Translations under genes and position numbers: made by a program
Notes under the pieces: generated by a model
The model's database searches: none
What the model saw: only the letters and a program-made list of their open reading frames with translations
Told to the model about the DNA's origin: nothing
Origin: JBALVT01 sp045110675
Lineage (GTDB): Bacteria > Pseudomonadota > Gammaproteobacteria > Pseudomonadales > Halieaceae
Length of the DNA stretch: 64,000 nucleotides
Direction: 5' to 3'
Assembly (NCBI GenBank): GCA_045110675.1
Contig: JBGCGJ010000019.1
Coordinates: 1 to 64,000 of the forward strand
Part shown: one piece after another, positions 17,119 to 24,716 of the stretch
How positions within the stretch are numbered: the first letter of the stretch is position 1
Layout: each line of letters opens with the position of its first letter

Positions 17119-17583
17119 TCAGCCGGTCACAACCATCGACAACCAGTCGGCGACCAGGGCGGGTGTTTCTTCGCCCTCGATTTCAACGGAAACGGAATTG
17201 GTAATAAGAAAGCGATTGTCATCTTTTTGGTCGACGCTTTTTACTTCAACATGGGCGCGAACGCGCTTGCCGGATTTAACAGGTGCCAGAAAACGCACTT
17301 TATCAAAGCCATAATTCAGGCCCATCACCGTGTTTTCAGGCATTACGCCATTGCCTTCGAGCATTTTGGCGAGCAGTGATAGAGTAAGAAAACCGTGAGC
17401 GATGGTTCCACCGAAGGGAGTAGCAGCTGCTTTCTCAGCATCGACATGGATGAACTGATGATCTTCGGTGCAATCAGCGAAAGTGTTGATGCGATCTTGA
17501 GTCACTTCGATCCAGGCGCTGGGCTCATATTTGGTGCCCACTGCTGACGCCATTTCTTCCTTGGGTACAATTTTAACTGCCAT
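17119..17583 (-). CDS. MaoC-family (R)-specific enoyl-CoA hydratase
   Basis: A 154-residue single hotdog protein. The hydratase-2 motif is present: Asp and His in DHQFIHVDAEKAAATPFGGTIAHGF form the catalytic dyad that adds water to enoyl-CoA to give the (3R)-hydroxy product. The start at MAVKIVPKEEM has AGGA 9 nt upstream; earlier in-frame starts lack support. It is the first gene of the operon driven from the palindromic promoter at 17741-17780, with a leader of about 160 nt, and feeds the MFE-2-type dehydrogenase that follows. Confidence 0.92.
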   Translation of the reverse strand: MAVKIVPKEEMASAVGTKYEPSAWIEVTQDRINTFADCTEDHQFIHVDAEKAAATPFGGTIAHGFLTLSLLAKMLEGNGVMPENTVMGLNYGFDKVRFLAPVKSGKRVRAHVEVKSVDQKDDNRFLITNSVSVEIEGEETPALVADWLSMVVTG

Positions 17584-17740
17584 GCTCAATTTCCTCATAC
17601 TATATGGGGGTGAAAAATCAATAAAGTGTAGTCGAAGCTGGGGACTTTGCCGATAACCCGGCCTAGTAATCGCTATCACCTTCCGACATTTCAGGGCCTG
17701 TGAATCGAGGCTTTTTTTGCCACAGACAGGACCTAAAAAA

Positions 17741-17780
17741 CGGATTTGAACATACAGTATGTATTTTTTGCTTTCAAGTA
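17741..17780 (-). promoter_or_regulatory. Palindromic promoter/operator 1 (hydratase operon)
   Basis: On the minus strand a TTGAAA -35 (17772-17777), 17-bp spacer and TATGTT -10 (17749-17754). The perfect palindrome ACATAC-A-GTATGT at 17750-17762 overlaps the -10 and spacer, an arrangement expected of a repressor operator. The block from GGATTTGAACATA to TTCAAGTAT recurs with identical spacing at 24601-24640. It is also about 95 bp upstream of the plus-strand Rieske gene and could control both directions. Confidence 0.75.
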
Positions 17781-17855
17781 TTTTTTTATATTCCAGGGGC
17801 TGTCATTCTTGTAAGATATAAGCTTGTAGTACCGCCAGAACGAGGGAATCAAGCT

Positions 17856-19013
17856 ATGAATACAATCGCTAATCCCGGCCCTATTACACTCGTTGAGAGA
17901 CTGACGGCGCGAGCCGCGGGCGAGGCAGCCGGGCCGACGGCGACGACCCTGCGCGTACCCGTGGAGGTGTACACCGATCGAGCCCGCCTCGACCAAGAGC
18001 GCAGTGCCCTATTCCTCAAACGCCCGCTGATCATCGGCCACGAAACGCAGATCCCCGAACCCGGCGACGCCCTGGTCTTCGATTGGTTGGGATTACCTCT
18101 AATCACCATTCGGGACAAAAGTGGCGCTATCAATACTTTTAAGAACGTCTGCAGGCATCGCGGTATGCGCCTGGTACAAGAGGAGGGCCAAACCTGTCTG
18201 CGTTCCATGGTCTGTCCCTACCACAATTGGACCTATGGGCTGGACGGTGAGCTGAGAAACATCCCGTTGAGTGAAGGCTTCTCTGATCTGGATAAATCGG
18301 ATCTGGGTCTGGTCTGGGTTTCAACAGAACTGCGCCATGGGCTTATCTGGCTGCAAATCGACAGCAGCAACCCAATGAATCTCACAGAACACCTGGCCGG
18401 CTTAGGCCAAGACCTGGACACCTTCGGTATCGGCAACTCACACTATTTCGCCCACAGCATTAAGAAAATCAATTGCAACTGGAAGCTGATTCAGGATGCT
18501 TTTCTGGATGGCTATCATGTCATTCGATTGCACAAAAACACCGTCGGGCCGTTTTTCCCGGACGCTATATCAGAGTCCGACGAATTGGGCGATCACATTC
18601 GCTCCGCTGTCGCGAGAAATGAAATATTTGATGCCATTGCATTGCCGAAAGATCAGCTGAGTCTTCGGCATCACGCCACGTTCTCCTATACCGTGTTTCC
18701 CAATTCGGTAGTGATATGTCACCCGGATTACACCAGCGTTATAGGGTTGTTTCCGCAAAGCCCGGACGAAACACTCTTTACCCACACCATGCTGACAGCC
18801 AAGCCGCCGACTTCGGAAAAGGAAAAGGCGCATTTCCAACGATCCTTTACCATGATTGATGAAGGTGTTTTCGAGGCTGAAGACATATACGTCTCAGAGG
18901 GCACGCAACGGGGGCTTCGATCAGGTGCCAATAGCCACCTGCTGTTTGGTGCCTTTGAAAAGACGGCTGTCGACTTTCATGACAAGATTAACCGTGCCAT
19001 TAAAGGCGGCTAA
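17856..19013 (+). CDS. Rieske non-heme iron oxygenase, alpha subunit
   Basis: A 385-residue ring-hydroxylating-type oxygenase. The N-terminal Rieske [2Fe-2S] domain has C-R-H-R-G and, 19 residues on, CPYHNWTYGLDG (C-x-H...C-x-x-H). The C-terminal catalytic domain has DGYHVIRLHKN, with the two His of the mononuclear iron site. Electrons must come from a ferredoxin/reductase not seen here. The ATG at 17856 follows GAGGGA; a longer frame would run through the palindromic operator. It lies divergent from the hydratase operon and probably adds oxygen to the same hydrophobic substrate. Mono- or dioxygenation cannot be told. Confidence 0.92.
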   Translation: MNTIANPGPITLVERLTARAAGEAAGPTATTLRVPVEVYTDRARLDQERSALFLKRPLIIGHETQIPEPGDALVFDWLGLPLITIRDKSGAINTFKNVCRHRGMRLVQEEGQTCLRSMVCPYHNWTYGLDGELRNIPLSEGFSDLDKSDLGLVWVSTELRHGLIWLQIDSSNPMNLTEHLAGLGQDLDTFGIGNSHYFAHSIKKINCNWKLIQDAFLDGYHVIRLHKNTVGPFFPDAISESDELGDHIRSAVARNEIFDAIALPKDQLSLRHHATFSYTVFPNSVVICHPDYTSVIGLFPQSPDETLFTHTMLTAKPPTSEKEKAHFQRSFTMIDEGVFEAEDIYVSEGTQRGLRSGANSHLLFGAFEKTAVDFHDKINRAIKGG

Positions 19014-19026
19014 AAAAGACAGGCGC

Positions 19027-19057
19027 AAAAAAAAGCGGGACAGCAATACTGTCCCGC
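19027..19057 (-). terminator. Intrinsic terminator between convergent genes
   Basis: GCGGGACAG (19035-19043) and CTGTCCCGC (19049-19057) form a perfect 9-bp stem with a 5-nt loop. On the minus strand it is followed by eight U residues, so it ends the ACAD/ligase operon after the gene at 19083. It can also serve the Rieske gene on the plus strand, though the T run on that side is poor. Confidence 0.85.
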
Positions 19058-19082
19058 CTCTTATAACTTTGATTAAACCTGT

Positions 19083-20333
19083 TTAACCGTCGCGAAAAGT
19101 CGCATTGGTCGTACTGGCTTCACCGTATTGACGCAACTCATGCCGTCCAACAACCATACGGTGCACAGCGTCTGGACCATCAGCCAGGCGCAGGGTTCGC
19201 TGATTCATGTACATTCCCGCAAGCGGGGTATCTTGAGAAATACCCAGCGCGCCGTACATTTGAATCGCTTGATCAACAATACGAATCGATATGTTAGGAA
19301 CCGCTGTCTTAATCATGGAGATCCAGATTCTGGCTTCCTTGGCATCAACATTGTCCATCATCCATGCCGTCTTCAAGGTAAGCAAACGGGCTTGCTCAAT
19401 ATCCATGCGGGCGTCAGCAATGATATCGATGTTTCCGCCGAGCTTCGCCAGTGGCTTGCCGAAGGCGGTGCGAGACAAAGAGCGCTCGCAGAGCAATTTC
19501 AAAGCGGTTTCAGCAGCACCAATAGCACGCATACAGTGGTGAATTCGACCTGGTCCGAGGCGACCCTGTGAAATTTCAAAACCACGACCAGGCCCAAGAA
19601 TGATGTTGTCCTTGGGCACCCGCACATTGGTGTAGCGCTGGTGCATGTGGCCGTGAGGTGCATCGTCCATGGAAAACACATTCATGGCACGCAGATTTTC
19701 GACTCCCGGTGTATCCATAGGTACGAGAATTTGCGACTGTTGCAAGTGCTTGGGCGCATCCGGGTCAGTTTTCACCATAACAATCATGATCTTGCAGCGG
19801 GGATCGCCGGCACCGGAAATATAGTGTTTCTCACCATTGATAACCCACTCGTCGCCTTCCAGCACAGCCTGGGTGCGAACGTTGGTTGCGTCTGAAGAGG
19901 CAACATCGGGCTCGGTCATCGCGAAAGCAGAGCGAATCTCGCCATTCATCAAAGGCTCTAACCACTCTTTTTTCTGAGCTTCGCTTCCGTACTTGTGCAG
20001 AACTTCCATATTGCCCGTATCGGGTGCAGCACAGTTAAACACTTCAGCAGCAAGGTGAGATTTACCCATCTCTTCCGCCAGGTAGGCATACTCAACCGTA
20101 GTCAATCCAGAACCGCCGTCAGAATCGGTCAGGAAAAAATTCCATAATCCCTTGGCTTTTGCCTTCGCTTTCAATCCCTCTCTAATTTCAGTTTGTCTAT
20201 CGGTGTAAGTCCAACGATCACCAACAGCAACCTCTGCATAATACTCATGGTCTACCGGGAGAACCTCCTCCTCGATAAATTGCTTCACTTCCGCCAACAG
20301 TGGTTTTACGTTTTCGCTAATCCCTAAATCCAT
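19083..20333 (-). CDS. Acyl-CoA dehydrogenase family protein (C)
   Basis: A 416-residue acyl-CoA dehydrogenase of the ACAD10/11-like branch. It has FALTEPDVASSDATNVRTQ, WVINGEKHYISGAGDPRCK, and a C-terminus with LADGPDAVHRMVVGRHELRQYG in place of the usual E-G-T motif, as normal for that branch. Relatives act on long, branched or hydroxylated acyl-CoAs. AGAGGA precedes the ATG. It is the last gene of the operon starting at the palindromic promoter at 24601-24640, 30 nt after the CoA ligase, and is followed by a strong terminator. Confidence 0.92.
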   Translation of the reverse strand: MDLGISENVKPLLAEVKQFIEEEVLPVDHEYYAEVAVGDRWTYTDRQTEIREGLKAKAKAKGLWNFFLTDSDGGSGLTTVEYAYLAEEMGKSHLAAEVFNCAAPDTGNMEVLHKYGSEAQKKEWLEPLMNGEIRSAFAMTEPDVASSDATNVRTQAVLEGDEWVINGEKHYISGAGDPRCKIMIVMVKTDPDAPKHLQQSQILVPMDTPGVENLRAMNVFSMDDAPHGHMHQRYTNVRVPKDNIILGPGRGFEISQGRLGPGRIHHCMRAIGAAETALKLLCERSLSRTAFGKPLAKLGGNIDIIADARMDIEQARLLTLKTAWMMDNVDAKEARIWISMIKTAVPNISIRIVDQAIQMYGALGISQDTPLAGMYMNQRTLRLADGPDAVHRMVVGRHELRQYGEASTTNATFRDG

Positions 20334-20363
20334 TCTTCCATTCCTCTTTCGGTTTACAATTTG

Positions 20364-22079
20364 TTAGCCGGCAGCTTTGGCAAGCTCCGCCGCATACTGT
20401 GCTTTAAGTTCTCGTTTAAAAATCTTTCCTGAGGCAATGCGCGGCAGCTTTTCATCTCTGAACCAGATATGTGCCGGTATTTTGAACGCCGCAAGATGCT
20501 CTTTTAGAAAATCCCGCAATAGCTGATCGCTCAGGGAACAACCTTCACGCAATACCACTGCGGCACCCACGATTTCCCCCAGGCGCTCATCGGGAAGCCC
20601 AAAGACAGCAACCTCTTCGACATCGGAGTGCCCGTAAATGCCGGCCTCCACTTCGATACAACTGATATTTTCGCCGCCACGAATAATAATTTCTTTGATC
20701 CGATCGACTATATAGAGAAATCCATCCTCATCGAGGTAAGCGACATCCCCTGTGTGAAACCAGCCATCGACAAAAGCTTCGGCCGTGGCCTCGGGTTTAT
20801 TCCAGTATCCCAAAACATTCGCAGGAGATTTGATACAAAGCTCTCCTCGTTCACCCGATGGCAAACTCGCCCCATTTTCGTCAATCACTTTAAAATCAGT
20901 GACTGCGGGAACTGCTCGCCCCGTGCTGCCAGGATTGGAAAGGTAAAAAGCGCCGTTATTGATCGCGCCCAGGGCATTGGTTTCCGTCAGTCCGTAGCCG
21001 ATGCCTGGTATGGATTTTTTAAAGGTTGAGGCGAGCTTGCCAACCTGATCTGGAGGTCTCGCCGCACCACCTGAATAAATATCAACCAGGGAAGAGACGT
21101 CGCGTTCGGTGGTCATCGCCGCCGCTTGCAGTTCCGCCGACATTGTTGGCACACCGTTAAAGTAGGTCACCCGCTCCTGTTCAATAAGACGCAGCGCTTC
21201 TTCGGTATCCCACTTGTACATAATCACCAGTTTGCGGCCAACCACAAGCGACAACAAAAATGCCGAGTGACTGCCCGTGCAATGAAACAGCGGAATGGTC
21301 AGTAGGGCGGAAGCGGGATACTGGGGCGCGGTGCTCTTACCTGCGCTGTCAGCCAATACCTTCGCTGCCATTCCGCTGAGCATCCAACTGTATATGGCGC
21401 TTAAGATTCCGCGGTGGGAAGACAACGCACCTTTGGGATGCCCTGTGGATCCAGAGGTGTACATAATGGTGGCGTGATCATCCGGTGCCAGATCCACCTC
21501 GGGCATACTCGCGCCCCGATACTGCTCCAGCAAACTGGCGAAGGGCGTATGATCGATGTCCAGACCTTCACAATCATCTATCGAGATAATGTGAAGACCG
21601 TGTTTTTCTGCGATGGGTAACAGACTTTGAATTCGCGCACGATCTGCCACTACTACTTTTGCACCGCTGTCTTCGAAGCCGTAATCAAGTTCTTCAGTGG
21701 TCCACCAGGAGTTCATTGGCACGGCGACAGCACCGGCTGAAGTAGCGCCAATAAAAGCCATTAGCCACTGCGGGCTATTGCGAGCGAGAACCGCAACACG
21801 ATCACCTTTTTTCACCGAGTAATTGCCTATCAATGCCGCGGCTATTTCAGCGCTGTGCTGATAACCTTGAGCAAAGGTGTAGCGTTCGTCCTGGTAGATT
21901 GCAAAATCTTTCTCAGCATGGGCGAGCATTATTTTATAGTACTCGCCTAAGTGCCTGGGCATCTTCGCATAGTTGCGATAACTCACCCCCTCGACTTGAA
22001 CCTCTTCCAGTTCAAAAGCGCCACCCGGCGCCGTCATCTCAGCAATCTTGTTTTCCAGTTGTATCAGCGCCGGGTTCAT
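20364..22079 (-). CDS. Acyl-CoA synthetase (AMP-forming)
   Basis: A 571-residue ANL-superfamily ligase that activates a carboxylic acid with ATP and CoA. The P-loop-like IMYTSGSTGHPKGALSSHRG, GYGLTETNALGA, the hinge motif YLDEDGFLYIVDRIKEIIIR and the catalytic Lys region RIASGKIFKRELKAQY are all present. This would be the entry step of the pathway encoded around it. It lies between acyl-CoA dehydrogenases in one minus-strand operon. The acid substrate is unknown; the company of MFE-2-type enzymes and a Rieske oxygenase suggests something bulkier than a plain fatty acid. Confidence 0.95.
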   Translation of the reverse strand: MNPALIQLENKIAEMTAPGGAFELEEVQVEGVSYRNYAKMPRHLGEYYKIMLAHAEKDFAIYQDERYTFAQGYQHSAEIAAALIGNYSVKKGDRVAVLARNSPQWLMAFIGATSAGAVAVPMNSWWTTEELDYGFEDSGAKVVVADRARIQSLLPIAEKHGLHIISIDDCEGLDIDHTPFASLLEQYRGASMPEVDLAPDDHATIMYTSGSTGHPKGALSSHRGILSAIYSWMLSGMAAKVLADSAGKSTAPQYPASALLTIPLFHCTGSHSAFLLSLVVGRKLVIMYKWDTEEALRLIEQERVTYFNGVPTMSAELQAAAMTTERDVSSLVDIYSGGAARPPDQVGKLASTFKKSIPGIGYGLTETNALGAINNGAFYLSNPGSTGRAVPAVTDFKVIDENGASLPSGERGELCIKSPANVLGYWNKPEATAEAFVDGWFHTGDVAYLDEDGFLYIVDRIKEIIIRGGENISCIEVEAGIYGHSDVEEVAVFGLPDERLGEIVGAAVVLREGCSLSDQLLRDFLKEHLAAFKIPAHIWFRDEKLPRIASGKIFKRELKAQYAAELAKAAG

Positions 22080-22127
22080 TTTTGTAATGCTGTCTCCAAT
22101 CTATTTAGTTCGTGATTAACCGCTTAA

Positions 22128-23267
22128 CTAGTAACCATTGAGCTGTGCAAAACGGTCCAGGTGATAGTTATAGTCACCAAAACAATGCTGTGCCACGCGT
22201 GCTCGTTTTATAAAAAAGCCAATTTCGTGTTCATCGGTCATGCCAATACCACCGTGCATTTGAACCGCTTCATTGGTCGCGCGCTGCGCAATTTCACTCA
22301 ACTTGGCTTTGGCTGCACTGGCAATCTTGGGCAGTTGCTCGTCGTTATCGTCGATGGCGTGGAGTGCCTTCAATACAATCGAACGTCCCAGTTCCAGTTC
22401 GGCGAACAGTTCAGCGGCTCGGTGTTGCAGGCCCTGAAATGAGCCAATAACCTGACCAAATTGCTTGCGTTCTTTCAGGTAGGCTACTGTGCGCTCGAAA
22501 GCTTCACTAGACAAGCCCAAAAGCTCCGATGCCAGACCAATATTGGCAATATCCAAGGAACGACTGAGGCCGGCCCAGGCTTCACCGGGCTGACCAAGTA
22601 GCTGGTCGGAGGGTACGGTGACGTTTTCGAATGCTACTGCCCCGGAGCTTCGGGAGTCGACCAACATGCGGCGGTCGACGGCAATACCTGCGGTGTCAGA
22701 CTTAACGAGGAATGCACTTAAACCCGATTGATCGCCGGCATTACCAGCCGTTCGAGCGACCACAATAAAACTGTCCGCAGCGCCAGCATCCAACACCATC
22801 AGTTTGTGGCCGTTCAAAGTATAGTTATCGCCGTCTGCAGTGGCTGTCATGGCTGTCTGCTCAGGCGCGTGGTGCTGACCTTCCTGCAAAGCCAGGGAGA
22901 CGATTGAGTCACCGGCCGCAATGGACGGCAATATGGCCTCTTTCTGAGCAGGGTTGCCCAATTCAAGAATCAGCGAAGCTGCGACCAAAACCGTCGACTC
23001 CAAAGGTGAAGAAGTGAGATTGCGCCCCACCTGTTCAAGTACCAGGCCAAGGCCGGTATAGCCGTAACCCAGCCCGCCGAATTCTTCAGGGATAGCAATT
23101 CCAGCCCAACCCATTTCAGCCATCTCTTTCCAAACGGCCTTATCAAAACCCAGTTCACTCTGAGCATCGCGCAATTCACGCAAATGCGAGATGGTTGCAT
23201 TTTGTGTCAGAAAACCCGCTGCCGATTCCTTGAGCATTGTCTGCTCTTCATTTAAAACCAATGCCAT
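22128..23267 (-). CDS. Acyl-CoA dehydrogenase-like subunit lacking the base Glu (D)
   Basis: A 379-residue ACAD-fold protein. The fold is recognisable from IPEEFGGLGYGYTGLGLVLE, YTLNGHKLMVLDAG, ERKQFGQVIGSFQGLQHR and QMHGGIGMTDEHEIGFFIKRA. The C-terminus reads AQHCFGDYNYHLDRFA where active enzymes have the E-G-T motif. The alternative Glu position in helix G (L-D-L-E-R in isovaleryl-CoA dehydrogenase) reads L-D-I-A-N. It therefore probably forms a heteromer with the neighbouring ACAD E, as in the alpha2beta2 enzymes of steroid side-chain degradation. AGGA precedes the ATG. Confidence 0.9.
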   Translation of the reverse strand: MALVLNEEQTMLKESAAGFLTQNATISHLRELRDAQSELGFDKAVWKEMAEMGWAGIAIPEEFGGLGYGYTGLGLVLEQVGRNLTSSPLESTVLVAASLILELGNPAQKEAILPSIAAGDSIVSLALQEGQHHAPEQTAMTATADGDNYTLNGHKLMVLDAGAADSFIVVARTAGNAGDQSGLSAFLVKSDTAGIAVDRRMLVDSRSSGAVAFENVTVPSDQLLGQPGEAWAGLSRSLDIANIGLASELLGLSSEAFERTVAYLKERKQFGQVIGSFQGLQHRAAELFAELELGRSIVLKALHAIDDNDEQLPKIASAAKAKLSEIAQRATNEAVQMHGGIGMTDEHEIGFFIKRARVAQHCFGDYNYHLDRFAQLNGY

Positions 23268-23307
23268 TTTCTTAGTTCCTGTTCTTAATTTCTGTAGTGT
23301 TACGAAC

Positions 23308-24492
23308 TCAAGCGTCTGGAAGACCCAACACGCGTTTCGAAATAATGTTCAGCTGCACCTCAGTGGTGCCCCCTTCGATTGAATTGCCTTTGGAGCGCAA
23401 CCAATCGCGGGACAACTTGCCGTCGCTATAAACCTCACCTTCCCAGCCCAGAGCACTTTCACCCCATGAAGCCATGTTGAGTTCATTGCGACGCTTGTTC
23501 AGCTCCGTTCCGTAATACTTAAAAATAGAAGAGGCAGCTCCCAATCCCTTACCGGCCTTGGCTTCATCACCTACCCTACTCATGGTCGCGCCGAAGGAAA
23601 AGGTGTCGAGATCGTACTGTGCAATGTTTTGACGAAGAACTGAGTTGGCCAATCGACCCGAAGCATCAGTCCCTATGTTTTCGCAGGCCTGAACACCCAG
23701 GGACTTCGATGCGGCAGAACCAAACCCGGAGATCATTTCTCGTTCATGGGTCAGCAGGTACTTGGCAATCGTCCAGCCCTTGCCCTCTTCACCCATCAGG
23801 TTCTTCTTCAGCACTTTCACATCGTCGAAAAAAGTTTCGCAAAAGGGTGAGGAACCGCTGATTAACTTAATCGGGCGAACCGTGACGCCTGGCGTTGCCA
23901 TGTCGAACAATACGAAGCTAATGCCTTCGTGTTTGGTACCAGAATTGTCAGTGCGTACCAGACAGAAGATCCAGTCCGCCTTATCGGCGTAGGATGTCCA
24001 GATTTTCTGACCGTTAACGATGTAGTGATCGCCCTTATCTTCAGCTTTGGTCTGCAGGCTCGCCAAATCCGAACCAGCGCCGGGCTCAGAGTAGCCCTGA
24101 CACCAGCGAATTTCACCACGCACAATTTTTGGGAGGTGTTCCTGTTTCTGTTCTTCCGTGCCAAACTGCAGCAACGCTGGGCCGAGCATCGAGATACCAA
24201 AACTACTCAGTGCCACCCGAGCACTGATACGGCGCATTTCCTCAGCCAAGACTTTGCACTCTTCCTTATTGAGACCCCCACCACCATACTCTGCAGGCCA
24301 ATGGGGAACGGTCCAACCTTTCGAGGCCATCCGATCACACCAGAGCTTTTGGTCGGGATGGTCCATTTCGGGCTCTCGTCCACCAGCGTAAATACCTTCC
24401 AGTAAATCTTTAACGGGAACGCGCATGGATTGTGGACAGTTTTCGTCCAGCCAAGTCCGCGTTTCCTGACGGAATTGCTCTAAGTCACTCAC
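23308..24492 (-). CDS. Acyl-CoA dehydrogenase, catalytic partner (E)
   Basis: A 394-residue acyl-CoA dehydrogenase with FSEPGAGSDLAS-type flavin motif (here YSEPGAGSDLASLQTKA), YIVNGQKIWTSYADKADW, and the catalytic Glu in SIEGGTTEVQLNIISKRVLG. I choose the GTG at 24490-24492 because AGAGG lies 7 nt upstream at 24500-24504. An ATG at 24549 would add 19 residues unlike the family and has no RBS. It is the first gene of operon B, about 110 nt after the predicted transcription start, and lies 40 nt before the Glu-less ACAD D. Confidence 0.92.
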   Translation of the reverse strand: MSDLEQFRQETRTWLDENCPQSMRVPVKDLLEGIYAGGREPEMDHPDQKLWCDRMASKGWTVPHWPAEYGGGGLNKEECKVLAEEMRRISARVALSSFGISMLGPALLQFGTEEQKQEHLPKIVRGEIRWCQGYSEPGAGSDLASLQTKAEDKGDHYIVNGQKIWTSYADKADWIFCLVRTDNSGTKHEGISFVLFDMATPGVTVRPIKLISGSSPFCETFFDDVKVLKKNLMGEEGKGWTIAKYLLTHEREMISGFGSAASKSLGVQACENIGTDASGRLANSVLRQNIAQYDLDTFSFGATMSRVGDEAKAGKGLGAASSIFKYYGTELNKRRNELNMASWGESALGWEGEVYSDGKLSRDWLRSKGNSIEGGTTEVQLNIISKRVLGLPDA

Positions 24493-24600
24493 GGGATTAC
24501 CTCTTTTTGATGGTTCGACCAGGGCGATGGCTACCGCCGCATCGGTCATGGTTGTTAGAGTAGCTGGCTTTAAGAAAGAGCGCCTGACTACCTCAAAATC

Positions 24601-24640
24601 GGGATTTGAACATACAGTATGTTTTATCTACGTTCAAGTA
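24601..24640 (-). promoter_or_regulatory. Palindromic promoter/operator 2 (ACAD-ligase operon)
   Basis: On the minus strand a TTGAAC -35 (24632-24637), 17-bp spacer and TATGTT -10 (24609-24614). The palindrome ACATACAGTATGT at 24610-24622 overlaps the -10. The block repeats promoter 1 at 17741-17780 with the same spacing between its conserved ends and only a variable middle of about 10 bp. It drives the four-gene operon from 24492 to 19083. Confidence 0.75.
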
Positions 24641-24670
24641 TCTTGGCTAGCAAAGACAAAATCAGCAGGC

Positions 24671-24697
24671 AAAAAAAAGCCCCGCGACCGCGAGGCT
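24671..24697 (-). terminator. Intrinsic terminator of the TonB receptor gene
   Basis: AGCCTCGCG and CGCGGGGCT pair on the minus strand around a GT loop with one internal mismatch, followed by seven U residues (24671-24677). It lies 20 nt after the stop codon of the receptor gene at 24717 and isolates it from the operon that begins further downstream on the same strand. Confidence 0.8.
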
Positions 24698-24716
24698 TTC
24701 AGTTGGGTGGGAGAGA

